Positions 1-7,031 of a DNA stretch of 10,647 nucleotides are shown in pieces. Both the position numbers and the translations under genes were made by a program. Location of the stretch: assembly GCA_020200195.1 (NCBI GenBank), contig JAIVJE010000079.1:1-10647 (forward strand), written 5' to 3'. Positions within the stretch are counted from its first letter, which is position 1. Every line of letters starts with the position of its first letter. Under the pieces are notes generated by a model. The model did no database searches and had not been told where the DNA came from. It saw nothing but the letters and a program-made list of their open reading frames with translations. Source of the DNA: Acidobacteriota bacterium (GTDB taxonomy: Bacteria > Acidobacteriota > Vicinamibacteria > Vicinamibacterales > 2-12-FULL-66-21).

Positions 1-43
1 AGACACAACTATAACACACTTGCACGAATAACCTGCCGCATCG

Positions 44-169
44 TTAGCGCTGCGAGACCGTGGAGTGCGATCCTGACTGCGCCGACACGTGCGAGAACTT
101 CGTGGCAACCGAAGCCAGAAACAACACGATGATGACCGCTCCGATTGCCGCTCCAACTGTCCGAGTCAT
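44..169 (-). CDS. Small 41-residue single-helix membrane or secreted peptide
   Basis: I do not recognise this gene. The 41-codon frame starts at ATG (169) and ends with TAA (44-46). A perfect AGGAGG lies 5 bases before the ATG, the best ribosome binding site in the window and the main reason to call it. The product begins MTRTVGAAIGAVIIVLFLAS: a short basic start and a strong hydrophobic helix at about residues 6-22. It then has a polar stretch with a possible signal-peptidase site after VSA (residue 30), leaving about 11 residues. It could be a small anchored membrane peptide or a signal peptide followed by a short tail. Another possibility is a longer exported protein cut by a frame error, since a different frame stays open to the window edge after the stop. 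It lies 181 bases downstream of the kinase gene on the same strand. The gap between them (170-350) shows only this ribosome binding site and no clear terminator or strong promoter. Confidence 0.5.
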   Translation of the reverse strand: MTRTVGAAIGAVIIVLFLASVATKFSHVSAQSGSHSTVSQR

Positions 170-174
170 TTGAA

Positions 175-180
175 CCTCCT
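175..180 (-). promoter_or_regulatory. Consensus Shine-Dalgarno for the 41-residue peptide
   Basis: The minus strand reads AGGAGG followed by TTCAA and ATG, a complete anti-16S match at 5-base spacing. No other gene here has one this good, and three of the larger genes have none. It fixes the start of the small gene at 169. Confidence 0.6.
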
Positions 181-350
181 AGGGCACACGTCGATTCACG
201 CTGACGAAAGGCAAAGGGTATGCCCCGCGCCGCAATCGGTTACAAGTGCTTGAGGAGTAAGGGACTAGCGGGTCTGCGCGGAATTCTCCAGGCCGGTGCG
301 CACGCACGGTTGTGGCGTCGTCATCACGAATTTGTCAGGAGCTCGACTGG

Positions 351-3242
351 TCAGCGAACCGGTCCCCAATACCGATCCATCCAATCCACCGACTCACGGA
401 TCAACGCGTTGCGTGGGATGGTGTGCGACGTGTCGTAGACGATGCGGCGCTTGTGCTCTGCGGGAGTGCCTAGCAGATTGAACATCGGCTCCTGCGAGCT
501 GTCCGTCGGGAAGAAGAAATCGAACTTGCCGTTGAGCATCAGAATCGGGATCTTGACGCGGCTTGCGAAATTCACCGGATCCGCTTCCGGCAGCGCGGGC
601 TGCAGGTAGAAGCCGCCCACCAACAGGATCGCGAGCGAGATTCGCGGTTCCAGTGCCAGAAACAGGGGCGCCATGCCGGAGCCCCAACTGTTCCCGAGAT
701 AGCCGATCTTCTCACGAGCGATGTCCGGCCGGCTCAGGAGATAGTCCACTGATCGCCCGACATCCTTCGACCACATGATCATGTGATCGCGCCAGACCGC
801 CTTCGTGTTCGGGTAGTCGGTCGTGATGACGTCGCCGCGCTCGTAGGTACTCTTGTAAATCGGGAACAGCAGCGCCCGGCCACTTCGCATCATCCAATTG
901 AACTGATCCACGTTGATCGCCGAGCTCGATCGTTGAGAGATCACTCCCGAGCCCGGAAACATGACGATCGTCTGGTACGGGGGGGCCACGTTTTTCGGGA
1001 CGTAGAGAAAGGCAGGGATGCGTTCATCCCCGTACGCCGCCGCGTAGCTGACCTGTTCAACGCGCCACTCGGGAGACGCGTCGTCGGTGGCGATCTGTTT
1101 CACTTGCAGGTCGCCGTGGTCGAATGAGTACAGGCTTCGCCAGGCTTGAAAAACCGGCTCGCTGGCCGGCGTCACGTGCTGAAGATCGCGCGACGCGAAC
1201 TCCACCGGCGCAGCCAGTGCGGCGACCGAGTCTTCCGGGCGGCCGGCCTTCATGCAACGGAATCCATAGGTCGGGTGCCGCGCGAAGGGTGATTGCGCAT
1301 CCGCGTCGGTGAACATGTACACGGGTTCGCTCCACGCCCCTCCGAGGACGTAGCGCTTCGCGCCCGACGCATTCAGGCACCATTCCTTGACGTTCCCTGC
1401 CATGTCGGTTGTCCCGCCGCGCGTCGCGCCGCCGGAACCGACAGGCTGCAGGCCTTTTCCGCCGAAATTGCTGGCGGGAACGACGGTGCCGCTGAGCCTC
1501 TGATCGGCCGCGCGGCTCCAGTGGAAGATTGTCGGCAGCGATTTGCCGGCCCATCGCGCGTACGCAGACGCTTCGTACCAGCTCACGCCCGCCACCGGAT
1601 ACGCCTCGTGGCCGGCCGGGTACGACCCGAGCTCCCAGGTCGCTGGTCCCGGACGTCCGGTCGCGTCTTTGAACTGTCCGACCGCCGTCTCGAATGTAAG
1701 TGTTTTCCCGTCGCTGACCATCGGCTCGCGCCACAATTCCGCGCGCCGGTATCCACCATCATCGACAAAGCGTTTGAACTCGCCGTTGGTCACCTCGTGA
1801 CGGTCGATCCAGAAGTCGGGGATGGAGACGGACGGAAGGTGATCGAGACCCGGAATGAAGATGTTGAATGGCTGTCCGGCCGCCGCAATGAGTACCATGC
1901 CGGGAGGCACCACTGCCGTCGGGAGGAGCTTGAAGGTGAAGCGTGGAGGCCAGAACGGTCCGGGGCCGACGTCTTCGGCCGTCTGACGACCGGCCATCTC
2001 GGCTTTCCAGAGCATCAAGCCGCGCGGCACAGTCACGTTCTCGATCGGGGCCTTCCCAACAGCCCGCCATTCTGCATCCCTCCGGCCGTACGGTCGGTAG
2101 GACACCTCTGCGCCCGTTGGCTCCGACGCGAGTGTGGCGGTTCGCGACACCAGGCGAATCTGCTCGGCGAGCAACGGGTCATCAGGGATGTACCGGCGCG
2201 CCTGCTGCGCGAGGTCGAATGCCTCGACGAACCGATCGGCTCCCGCAAGCTTGATGATTTCCGGGAGCGCCTGCTGTCGCGCCCAGCGCACCTTGGCATT
2301 CTTCTGGGCCCACCAGATCGCGGCCGCGCCGAGCGCGATGACAGCCATGATGACGGCCGCAATCTGCACACGGCGCGCCGAACGGCTTCTCGCGACGACC
2401 GCCGCCTGCTGACCTGACGAGAGCCGCGCGTGGTACGCGGACGCGAGATTCCGGATCGCGTCCGCCGTGACCGTGCGGCGCTGACGATCGCGCACAAGCG
2501 TGCGGTTGACGATCTCTTCCAGCTCGGGGGCCACGTCCGGCCGCAGCGTCCGGATCGGTGTGGGTGCGGCGGTCAGCACCGCGTGGATGATGGCGAGCGA
2601 GTTCGTCCCCGCGAACGGCGGACGCCCCGCAAGCATCTCGTAGGTGACGATGCCAAGCGACCAGAGGTCTGACCGCGTGTCCACGAGCTCTCCGGCAGCC
2701 TGTTCCGGCGACATGTAAGCGGCAGTGCCCACGGTCGTCCCCGCCCCGGTCAGTTGCGTCGACGTGTCCCCTGACTCAATCTTTGCGATGCCGAAGTCCA
2801 GCACCTTCACCTGTCCCGCCGTCGTCAGCATCAGGTTCGAGGGTTTCAGGTCGCGATGGACGATGCCGGCGTTGTGGGCGGCCGCAAGGGCGTCGGCAAC
2901 CTGGGACAGGATGCGGGCGGCGTCGGCCATCGGGAGCGCTCCCCGGCTGACACGCTGCGCCAGCGTTTCCCCGTCGTAATGCGCCATCACGATGAAGGGC
3001 TGACCGTCGGCATCGCCAATCTCGTAGATCGTGGCGATGTGAGGATGGTCGAGCGCACTGGCCGCGCGCGCTTCGCGAAGGAGACGCGCGGCTGCCTCCG
3101 GGTTGCGCGCGGTGGCCGGCGTGAGAAACTTCAGCGCGACCCGCCGGCGGAGGGTCATGTCCTCGGCCAGATAGACAGTGCCCATGCCGCCCGCGCCGAT
3201 CTGGCTGATGATGCGATAGTGCGAGATCGTGGTGCCGATCAT
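351..3242 (-). CDS. Transmembrane Ser/Thr protein kinase fused to FGE-like (SUMF1) domain and alpha/beta hydrolase
   Basis: The 963-residue protein has an N-terminal Hanks-type kinase domain (about 9-270). It shows the glycine loop GAGGMG (16-21), lysine K38, catalytic HRD (129-131), DFG (149-151) and SPE (178-180), so the kinase looks active. A basic stretch (RSRSARR) precedes one membrane helix at about 292-311, which puts the kinase in the cytoplasm and the rest outside. Next come a helical, TPR-like stretch (about 315-370), a PEGA-like stretch (about 368-425), and a formylglycine-generating-enzyme/C-lectin-fold domain (about 446-664; WIDRHEVTNGEF, DMAGNVKEW, GFRCMKAG). The C-terminus (about 700-963) is an alpha/beta hydrolase with GNSWG nucleophile S852, and D908 and H940 as likely triad partners. 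The FGE-like domain lacks the catalytic cysteine pair, so it is probably a binding module. The ATG at 3242 is preceded by TAGAAT at 10 bases and has no Shine-Dalgarno. Substrates of kinase and hydrolase are unknown. The domain calls are firm; the functional link between them is inferred. Confidence 0.9.
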   Translation of the reverse strand: MIGTTISHYRIISQIGAGGMGTVYLAEDMTLRRRVALKFLTPATARNPEAAARLLREARAASALDHPHIATIYEIGDADGQPFIVMAHYDGETLAQRVSRGALPMADAARILSQVADALAAAHNAGIVHRDLKPSNLMLTTAGQVKVLDFGIAKIESGDTSTQLTGAGTTVGTAAYMSPEQAAGELVDTRSDLWSLGIVTYEMLAGRPPFAGTNSLAIIHAVLTAAPTPIRTLRPDVAPELEEIVNRTLVRDRQRRTVTADAIRNLASAYHARLSSGQQAAVVARSRSARRVQIAAVIMAVIALGAAAIWWAQKNAKVRWARQQALPEIIKLAGADRFVEAFDLAQQARRYIPDDPLLAEQIRLVSRTATLASEPTGAEVSYRPYGRRDAEWRAVGKAPIENVTVPRGLMLWKAEMAGRQTAEDVGPGPFWPPRFTFKLLPTAVVPPGMVLIAAAGQPFNIFIPGLDHLPSVSIPDFWIDRHEVTNGEFKRFVDDGGYRRAELWREPMVSDGKTLTFETAVGQFKDATGRPGPATWELGSYPAGHEAYPVAGVSWYEASAYARWAGKSLPTIFHWSRAADQRLSGTVVPASNFGGKGLQPVGSGGATRGGTTDMAGNVKEWCLNASGAKRYVLGGAWSEPVYMFTDADAQSPFARHPTYGFRCMKAGRPEDSVAALAAPVEFASRDLQHVTPASEPVFQAWRSLYSFDHGDLQVKQIATDDASPEWRVEQVSYAAAYGDERIPAFLYVPKNVAPPYQTIVMFPGSGVISQRSSSAINVDQFNWMMRSGRALLFPIYKSTYERGDVITTDYPNTKAVWRDHMIMWSKDVGRSVDYLLSRPDIAREKIGYLGNSWGSGMAPLFLALEPRISLAILLVGGFYLQPALPEADPVNFASRVKIPILMLNGKFDFFFPTDSSQEPMFNLLGTPAEHKRRIVYDTSHTIPRNALIRESVDWMDRYWGPVR

Positions 3243-3252
3243 GGATCGGCGG

Positions 3253-3258
3253 ATTCTA
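3253..3258 (-). promoter_or_regulatory. -10 box (TAGAAT) before the kinase gene
   Basis: On the minus strand TAGAAT ends 10 bases before the kinase ATG. A start site 6-7 bases downstream would give a leader of about 3-4 bases. I see no good -35 hexamer at 16-18 bases. The box lies in the 54-base gap after the transporter gene, so the kinase can have its own promoter even if upstream transcription also reads through. Confidence 0.4.
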
Positions 3259-3296
3259 GCAGGTCAGAGGCGCAGAGATGCTACGAATGGAGCCCG

Positions 3297-5094
3297 TTAC
3301 GCCGCTGAGTTCGTCACCGCGACCGGGGCGATCTCGGCAAGGCTTCCCAAATAGTCCCGCGTTTCGAGCAGGGAAGAAGCCACGTGATTTGCGCCGGCAT
3401 CGCGCAGGACCTGCGTGCTTTCATCGGCGAGCGCGGGCGGCGCCCAGCGCCCGACAACGATGCGCACGTCCGGTAGCGCCACGCGCAGCCGCTTGACCAG
3501 ATAACGTGTCTTCGATGGCGCGCTCGGAGGCAGATCCGCAATGCACACGATAGAGGCTTTGTGCGTCTGGACCTGCGTGACGAGCTCCGATGCCAGCATG
3601 CGTGCCTGCGTGATTTCTAGAGCGAGCGGCAGAGGCGTCAGGAGCTGCGCGAGCATGACCAACGCGAGCTCGTCGGCGGCACCGTTGACCGCATAGCCGA
3701 CCACGGCGAGCGGCGTACGCGGTCCGGAAACCAACAGGTCAGGCGCTGCCTTCGTTTCCGGGTTGAGTTGCCGAATTGATCCTGCCGCGTCCACGATGAG
3801 TTCCCGCGTGAGATCCAGAACGGACGTTTCTTCATCGGGCGACAACCGCTGCTCGATGCGGTCACGTTCGGCGTAGTTGAGCGCGGGCAGCAGCAGCGTG
3901 TCGTAGACGGATTCTGGCGGTTCCGTCTTGACGTAGCGGTCGATCAAGTCGGCGGCCTCGCTCTGGTCGCGCGCGAGCAGGCGCTGGTAGTAGCCGTACC
4001 CCGATGAAAGGGGCGGCGTATCAGCCATGAGCATGCCCACGAATCCGAGCCCTGGCACGTGCTTGCCGAGCACCACCAGGCAGACGGTCAGCGGCGTCGC
4101 GAGGAGCAGGCCGAGCGGCCCCCAGAGCCACGTCCAGAACGCAACGGAGACGAGCAGCGCGACCTGCGATATGCCGGCGGCTCCCGCATACAGCGCTGTC
4201 TCGAGAACCAGGTTGGTGAACACTTCGAGAACAAGCAGGAATCCGACGACGAGCAGCGGACCTCTCCAGCCGTCGAGCGCCGCAAGGCTGATGAGAATGG
4301 GGCCCCGGCAGCGAGAACCGGACCCACATACGGAATGAATCGAAGCGCCGCGCCGAGCATCCCCCACACGAACGGATACGGCACGTCAGGAAGTACAGTC
4401 CGGCGGCGACCGCGATGCCGTAAATCAGATTGACGAGAGACTGCATGAGCAGCTGACGGCTGACGCGGGTGCCTGCCTCGTCGAATGCCTTGGTCGTGAT
4501 CGCGAGCCGCCCCTGCCCGAAGAGACTGATCAGTCGATCGCGGAGATCCCGGCGTTCGAGCAGCATGAAGATGACCATCGCCAGCACGAGGGCCGCCGTG
4601 CTGAGAGGGCCGAGCACCGGACCCAGCCAGGCGAAGCCGGCTAGCCCCGACGGCTCTTCCGCCGCGATGACGACCGGCCGCGACATCGTGCCCGTGGGCG
4701 GCGGCGTCTCGCCAAGTTCGGTTTTGATCTCGTCGAGGGTGGTCTGCAGCTTCTCGACCGTGCCGCCCCTGCCGGCGCCGCGCACGTCAGCAATCTTGTG
4801 GCGGATGTTGGCGCGATAACCGGGCAGGTCGCTCGCCAGCCGATCCAACTGCCGGGTCAAACCCCAACCCGCAAGGCCCAAGCCGGTGAACACGAGTGTG
4901 ACGACGAGGAGGACGGCGGGGACGCGGCCAATCCAGCGCTCGAGCCACGTGACTGGAGGCGTGAGGACGAACGTCAGAAGAACGGCGAGCGCGAACGGCA
5001 CGAGCACCGCCTGCGCCCAGTAAAGGACGACGACGACCAGGACGCAGCCGGCGAACGTCGCCCACGCTTTCAACGTCTTGGACGAGTCGTCCAT
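3297..5094 (-). CDS. AI-2E family transporter with C-terminal B12-binding-like domain; frame broken twice
   Basis: This is a multi-helix membrane protein of the AI-2E/TqsA/YdiK family, whose members export small molecules or act as antiporters; the substrate here is unknown. The ATG at 5094 follows an AGGGA-type ribosome site. The first frame (residues 1-236, to about 4387) has hydrophobic helices at about 12-30, 31-46 and 59-80, a soluble loop, a helix at 160-178 and the family-type stretch SLVNLIYGIAVAAGLYFL. The reading then moves to a second frame (4384-4299; VPYPFVWG, LRFIPYVGP, the family signature). It moves again to a third frame (4298-3297; ILISLAALDGW and onward). Adding one base at each break gives 599 continuous residues. 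The last 230 or so residues, after the final helix, form a soluble region with a helical part (YQRLLARDQSEAADLIDRY, LLLPALNYAERD) and a Rossmann-like part, resembling cobalamin-binding domains but without DxHxxG. The gene starts 32 bases after the protease gene. It may be intact in the real genome. Confidence 0.82.
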
Positions 5095-5126
5095 GTTCCC
5101 TGCACCCGGCCTTGCCGGTCGTTCAC

Positions 5127-6441
5127 TTATCGCTGCCCGCTGTCGGCGATCTGCATCGACTGGCGCACGCGGCTGAACGTGTTCAAGTAGGTGCGCGCTT
5201 CGTCTGCCGGCGCGACGCCGATGATGAACAGCACGCTCCCGTCGCGGAGTTGCACAGTCGAGACGTTCACCGCTTCGGTGTCGCCCGTGACTTCCGAGAC
5301 ATTGCTGAGCGTGGTCGTCAGCCCCTGACGGCCGCCGATGTTGGTCCGGCTGTAACCGCCCTGGCGCCGCAGCTGCGGGTTGGACTCCGCGAAGCCGCGC
5401 ACGAGCTGTTCGGTGATCTGCTGCAGGTTGCCCCCTTCAGCACGCGTCACCCCGACTTCGACGCCGTGTGTGAAGACGGACTGACCGTTCTGCGTACGGA
5501 AGTATCCCCCTTCGGGCGCGTAGGTGACCGTGCCGCCTCCGCCACCGATCTGCTGCCAGTTGCCGGGCACGCTCAGACGCAGAAAGTCTCCGGGTTGGTA
5601 AGTGCGCCACTGACGCCAGTTGCCCGCGGGTGGCTTGGAAATCGTCGGCCGTATCTGCCCTGCCCTCGACCCGCATCATCGCCGCCTCGCGGTTGATCGC
5701 TTCGTAGCGGTTACCGGGATCGGGGTGACTGCTCAACCACTCGGGTCCGCGATTGCCCCCTTGCTGCTGGATGGTGCGGAACATGTTGGCCATCTGACGG
5801 GGATCGTAGCCGGCGCGCGCCATGATCTGCGCGCCGAGCAGGTCGGCTTCGCGCTCATATTCGCGGCCATATTTCAGGAAGTACGCGCCCAGGCCGAACT
5901 GCGATCCCTGCGAGATCACCTGGCCCGTGCGTCCGCCCACGATCGCGCCGAGCACCTGACCGGCGATCGCGCCGATCTGGAATTTCTGGCCCTTGGACGC
6001 CTGCACTGTTCCGTGGCGAAGGACTACGTGGCTGAGCTCGTGCGCCATCACACCGGCGACCTCCGCGTCCGTGCGTGCCGCCTCGATCATCCCGCGGTTG
6101 AGGAACATCGGCCCGCCCGGCAATGCGAAGGCGTTGATGTCCTTGAGGTTCACTACCTCGAACGAGTACCGGAACGAGGGCTGCCGCAGTGCCTCGGGAA
6201 TCTGGTCAACGAGCCGTTCGCCGATCCGCTCGACGAAGTTCTCCGTCGTGCGGTCGTCCAGCATCGGCATCTGCTGACGCACTTCGGCAGCCGCCTGCTG
6301 ACCGAGCTGGACGTCCTGCGCGGGCGTATAGCGATTCTGGCGCGGCTCGATCCGCGTCTGCGCGGACAGCGTCGTCAGACTCAGGAGCACGGCCGCGACG
6401 GCGTGAACTGCAGTCGAGGTTGGCCGAATTGGTGAATTCAT
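5127..6441 (-). CDS. Exported M48 family zinc metalloprotease with C-terminal beta domain; one frame break
   Basis: This is a probable periplasmic zinc peptidase of family M48, of the BepA/YfgC-like kind that clears or assembles envelope proteins; that role is inferred from the family. The product starts at ATG (6441). It has a signal peptide (about 1-27, cleavage after LSA) and the zinc motif HELSH (134-138), with third ligand E198 in EREAD. The family's SSHPDPGNR block is at 237-245. Up to about residue 264 (plus position about 5650) the frame is clear. The conserved tail is in another frame: WRTYQPGDFLRLSVPGNWQQ, then VTYAPEGGYF and onward to TAA at 5127-5129. The shift lies between about 5605 and 5660 and equals one extra base or two missing. 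The joined protein would have about 437-438 residues. The linker between the protease and tail looks short. The start has only a GGGGT directly before ATG; TAACCT at 6457-6462 is a weak -10 candidate. It heads a possible operon with the AI-2E transporter. Confidence 0.85.
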
Positions 6442-6664
6442 ACCCCGAATGCTGCAAGGTTAACGCCGTATGCGGTCAGGCCTTGAATGCTCGCGTTTTT
6501 CACGATCACTGAACGCAGGCCCCACGAAGCTGTCCCCCCAGCCGACCATCACATTAGGTCAACAGCAGGATCTCCGACGGTTGGACGTACGCCCAAAACG
6601 GCTTGACAATTGCAGAGCTGCGGTGACAGGGAAGATTCGACGACGCTTGTCCAAGGGGGCCTTC
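6442..6664. other. Intergenic upstream region between the protease and the small plus-strand gene
   Basis: I see no coding frame with convincing content, no tRNA and no repeat here. It should hold the divergent promoters of the M48 protease (minus) and the small membrane protein (plus). A TTGACA hexamer occurs at 6603-6608 on the plus strand, but no good -10 follows at 16-18 bases. The possible ribosome site AAGGGGG at 6653-6659 belongs to the small gene. Confidence 0.4.
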
Positions 6665-6979
6665 ATGGTTGCGGGCAGCCACCGGGATTGCAGGGGAGTC
6701 GGCACCCTGCCGCCCGTCTTCGACATATTGAACACCGGTCACTGCGAGCCCTTGAAGGCCGGAGTGCACGGCGTCCTTCTGGCGACGGTGGCCGTTTGCG
6801 CCGCCTATAATGCGGCCGCGTGGCTCAAACGCCGGCAGCGCCACCTTGCGGTGAACTTCATCATCTACGGCGCGGCGGTGCTGTTCGAGCGCCGCCACGT
6901 GCAGCAGCACCTGGCTGCCTGCGCGCCACGGCCGAAGCCGCGACTGGTCGCGGGGACCGACCTCAGCGACGCCGCCTGA
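6665..6979 (+). CDS. Small protein with two predicted membrane helices, unknown function
   Basis: I cannot name a family. From ATG at 6665 the product is 104 residues. AAGGGGG lies 5 bases before this ATG, and codons from here on have high G/C at the third position, which supports the start. Hydrophobic segments are at about 33-53 (GVHGVLLATVAVCAAYNAAA) and 61-75 (LAVNFIIYGAAVLF). A very basic loop (KRRQRH) lies between them and ERRH after them, so the loop and tail probably face the cytoplasm. The first 29 residues are not hydrophobic and look less constrained. A TTG at 6752 would give a 75-residue version beginning right before the first helix, and it may be the true start. The stop codon sits inside a strong UUCG hairpin, as expected for a single-gene transcript with its own terminator. 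The long minus-strand frame over the same bases (6910-6554) shows no domain-like pattern. Confidence 0.55.
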   Translation: MVAGSHRDCRGVGTLPPVFDILNTGHCEPLKAGVHGVLLATVAVCAAYNAAAWLKRRQRHLAVNFIIYGAAVLFERRHVQQHLAACAPRPKPRLVAGTDLSDAA

Positions 6980-6997
6980 CCTTCGGGTCCGGGCGGC
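6971..6997 (+). terminator. C(UUCG)G hairpin at the end of the small membrane-protein gene
   Basis: On the plus strand GCCGCC (6971-6976) pairs with GGCGGC (6992-6997). GACC (6978-6981) pairs with GGTC (6986-6989) around a TTCG loop (6982-6985) closed by C-G, an extra-stable tetraloop. Unpaired T6977 faces two bases on the other arm. The gene's TGA is in the left arm. No U tract follows, so it is either a tract-less terminator or an mRNA 3' end stabiliser. Confidence 0.5.
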
Positions 6998-7003
6998 AAA
7001 TGT

Positions 7004-7031
7004 CTGACCGGGAGGCGACTCTCGCGGTCAG
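7004..7031 (-). terminator. Hairpin overlapping the stop of the S9 peptidase gene
   Basis: CTGACCG (7004-7010) and CGGTCAG (7025-7031) form a perfect 7-base stem around a 14-base loop that can pair further (GAG with CTC). The peptidase stop codon (7028-7030 on the minus strand) lies in one arm. Downstream on the minus strand there is only a weak T stretch (ACATTTG), and on the plus strand a pyrimidine-rich TCTTCTTTGTC begins about 11 bases beyond. It may serve both converging transcripts. As a terminator it is only a candidate. Confidence 0.35.

Noticed and set aside
291..307. Imperfect inverted repeat CCGGTGCG/CGCACGG downstream of the kinase
   Set aside because: It has a tiny loop, a bulge and no U tract on either strand; it could be chance in GC-rich DNA.
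1293..2417. 374-codon plus-strand open frame opposite the kinase
   Set aside because: It is a long antisense frame created by high GC in the kinase codons. Its translation is rich in Arg and low in domain-like pattern, while the opposite strand encodes clear domains.
4299..4389. Programmed ribosomal frameshifting in the transporter
   Set aside because: There is no slippery heptamer, and two separate shifts would be needed within 90 bases; missing bases explain the pattern more simply.
5106..5118. CCGGC-CTT-GCCGG hairpin between the protease and transporter genes
   Set aside because: The stem is only 5 bases with no U tract, and the genes are 32 bases apart and probably co-transcribed; too weak to call a terminator.
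5620..6435. 271-codon plus-strand open frame opposite the M48 protease
   Set aside because: The minus strand carries the HExxH zinc motif and signal peptide; this frame is its shadow.
6806..6811. TATAAT on the plus strand
   Set aside because: It falls inside the small gene as codons for Tyr-Asn and has no usable -35, so it is most likely chance.
6554..6910. 118-codon minus-strand open frame in the gap
   Set aside because: It overlaps the small plus-strand gene, which has membrane helices, a ribosome site and a hairpin at its stop; the minus frame shows none of these.
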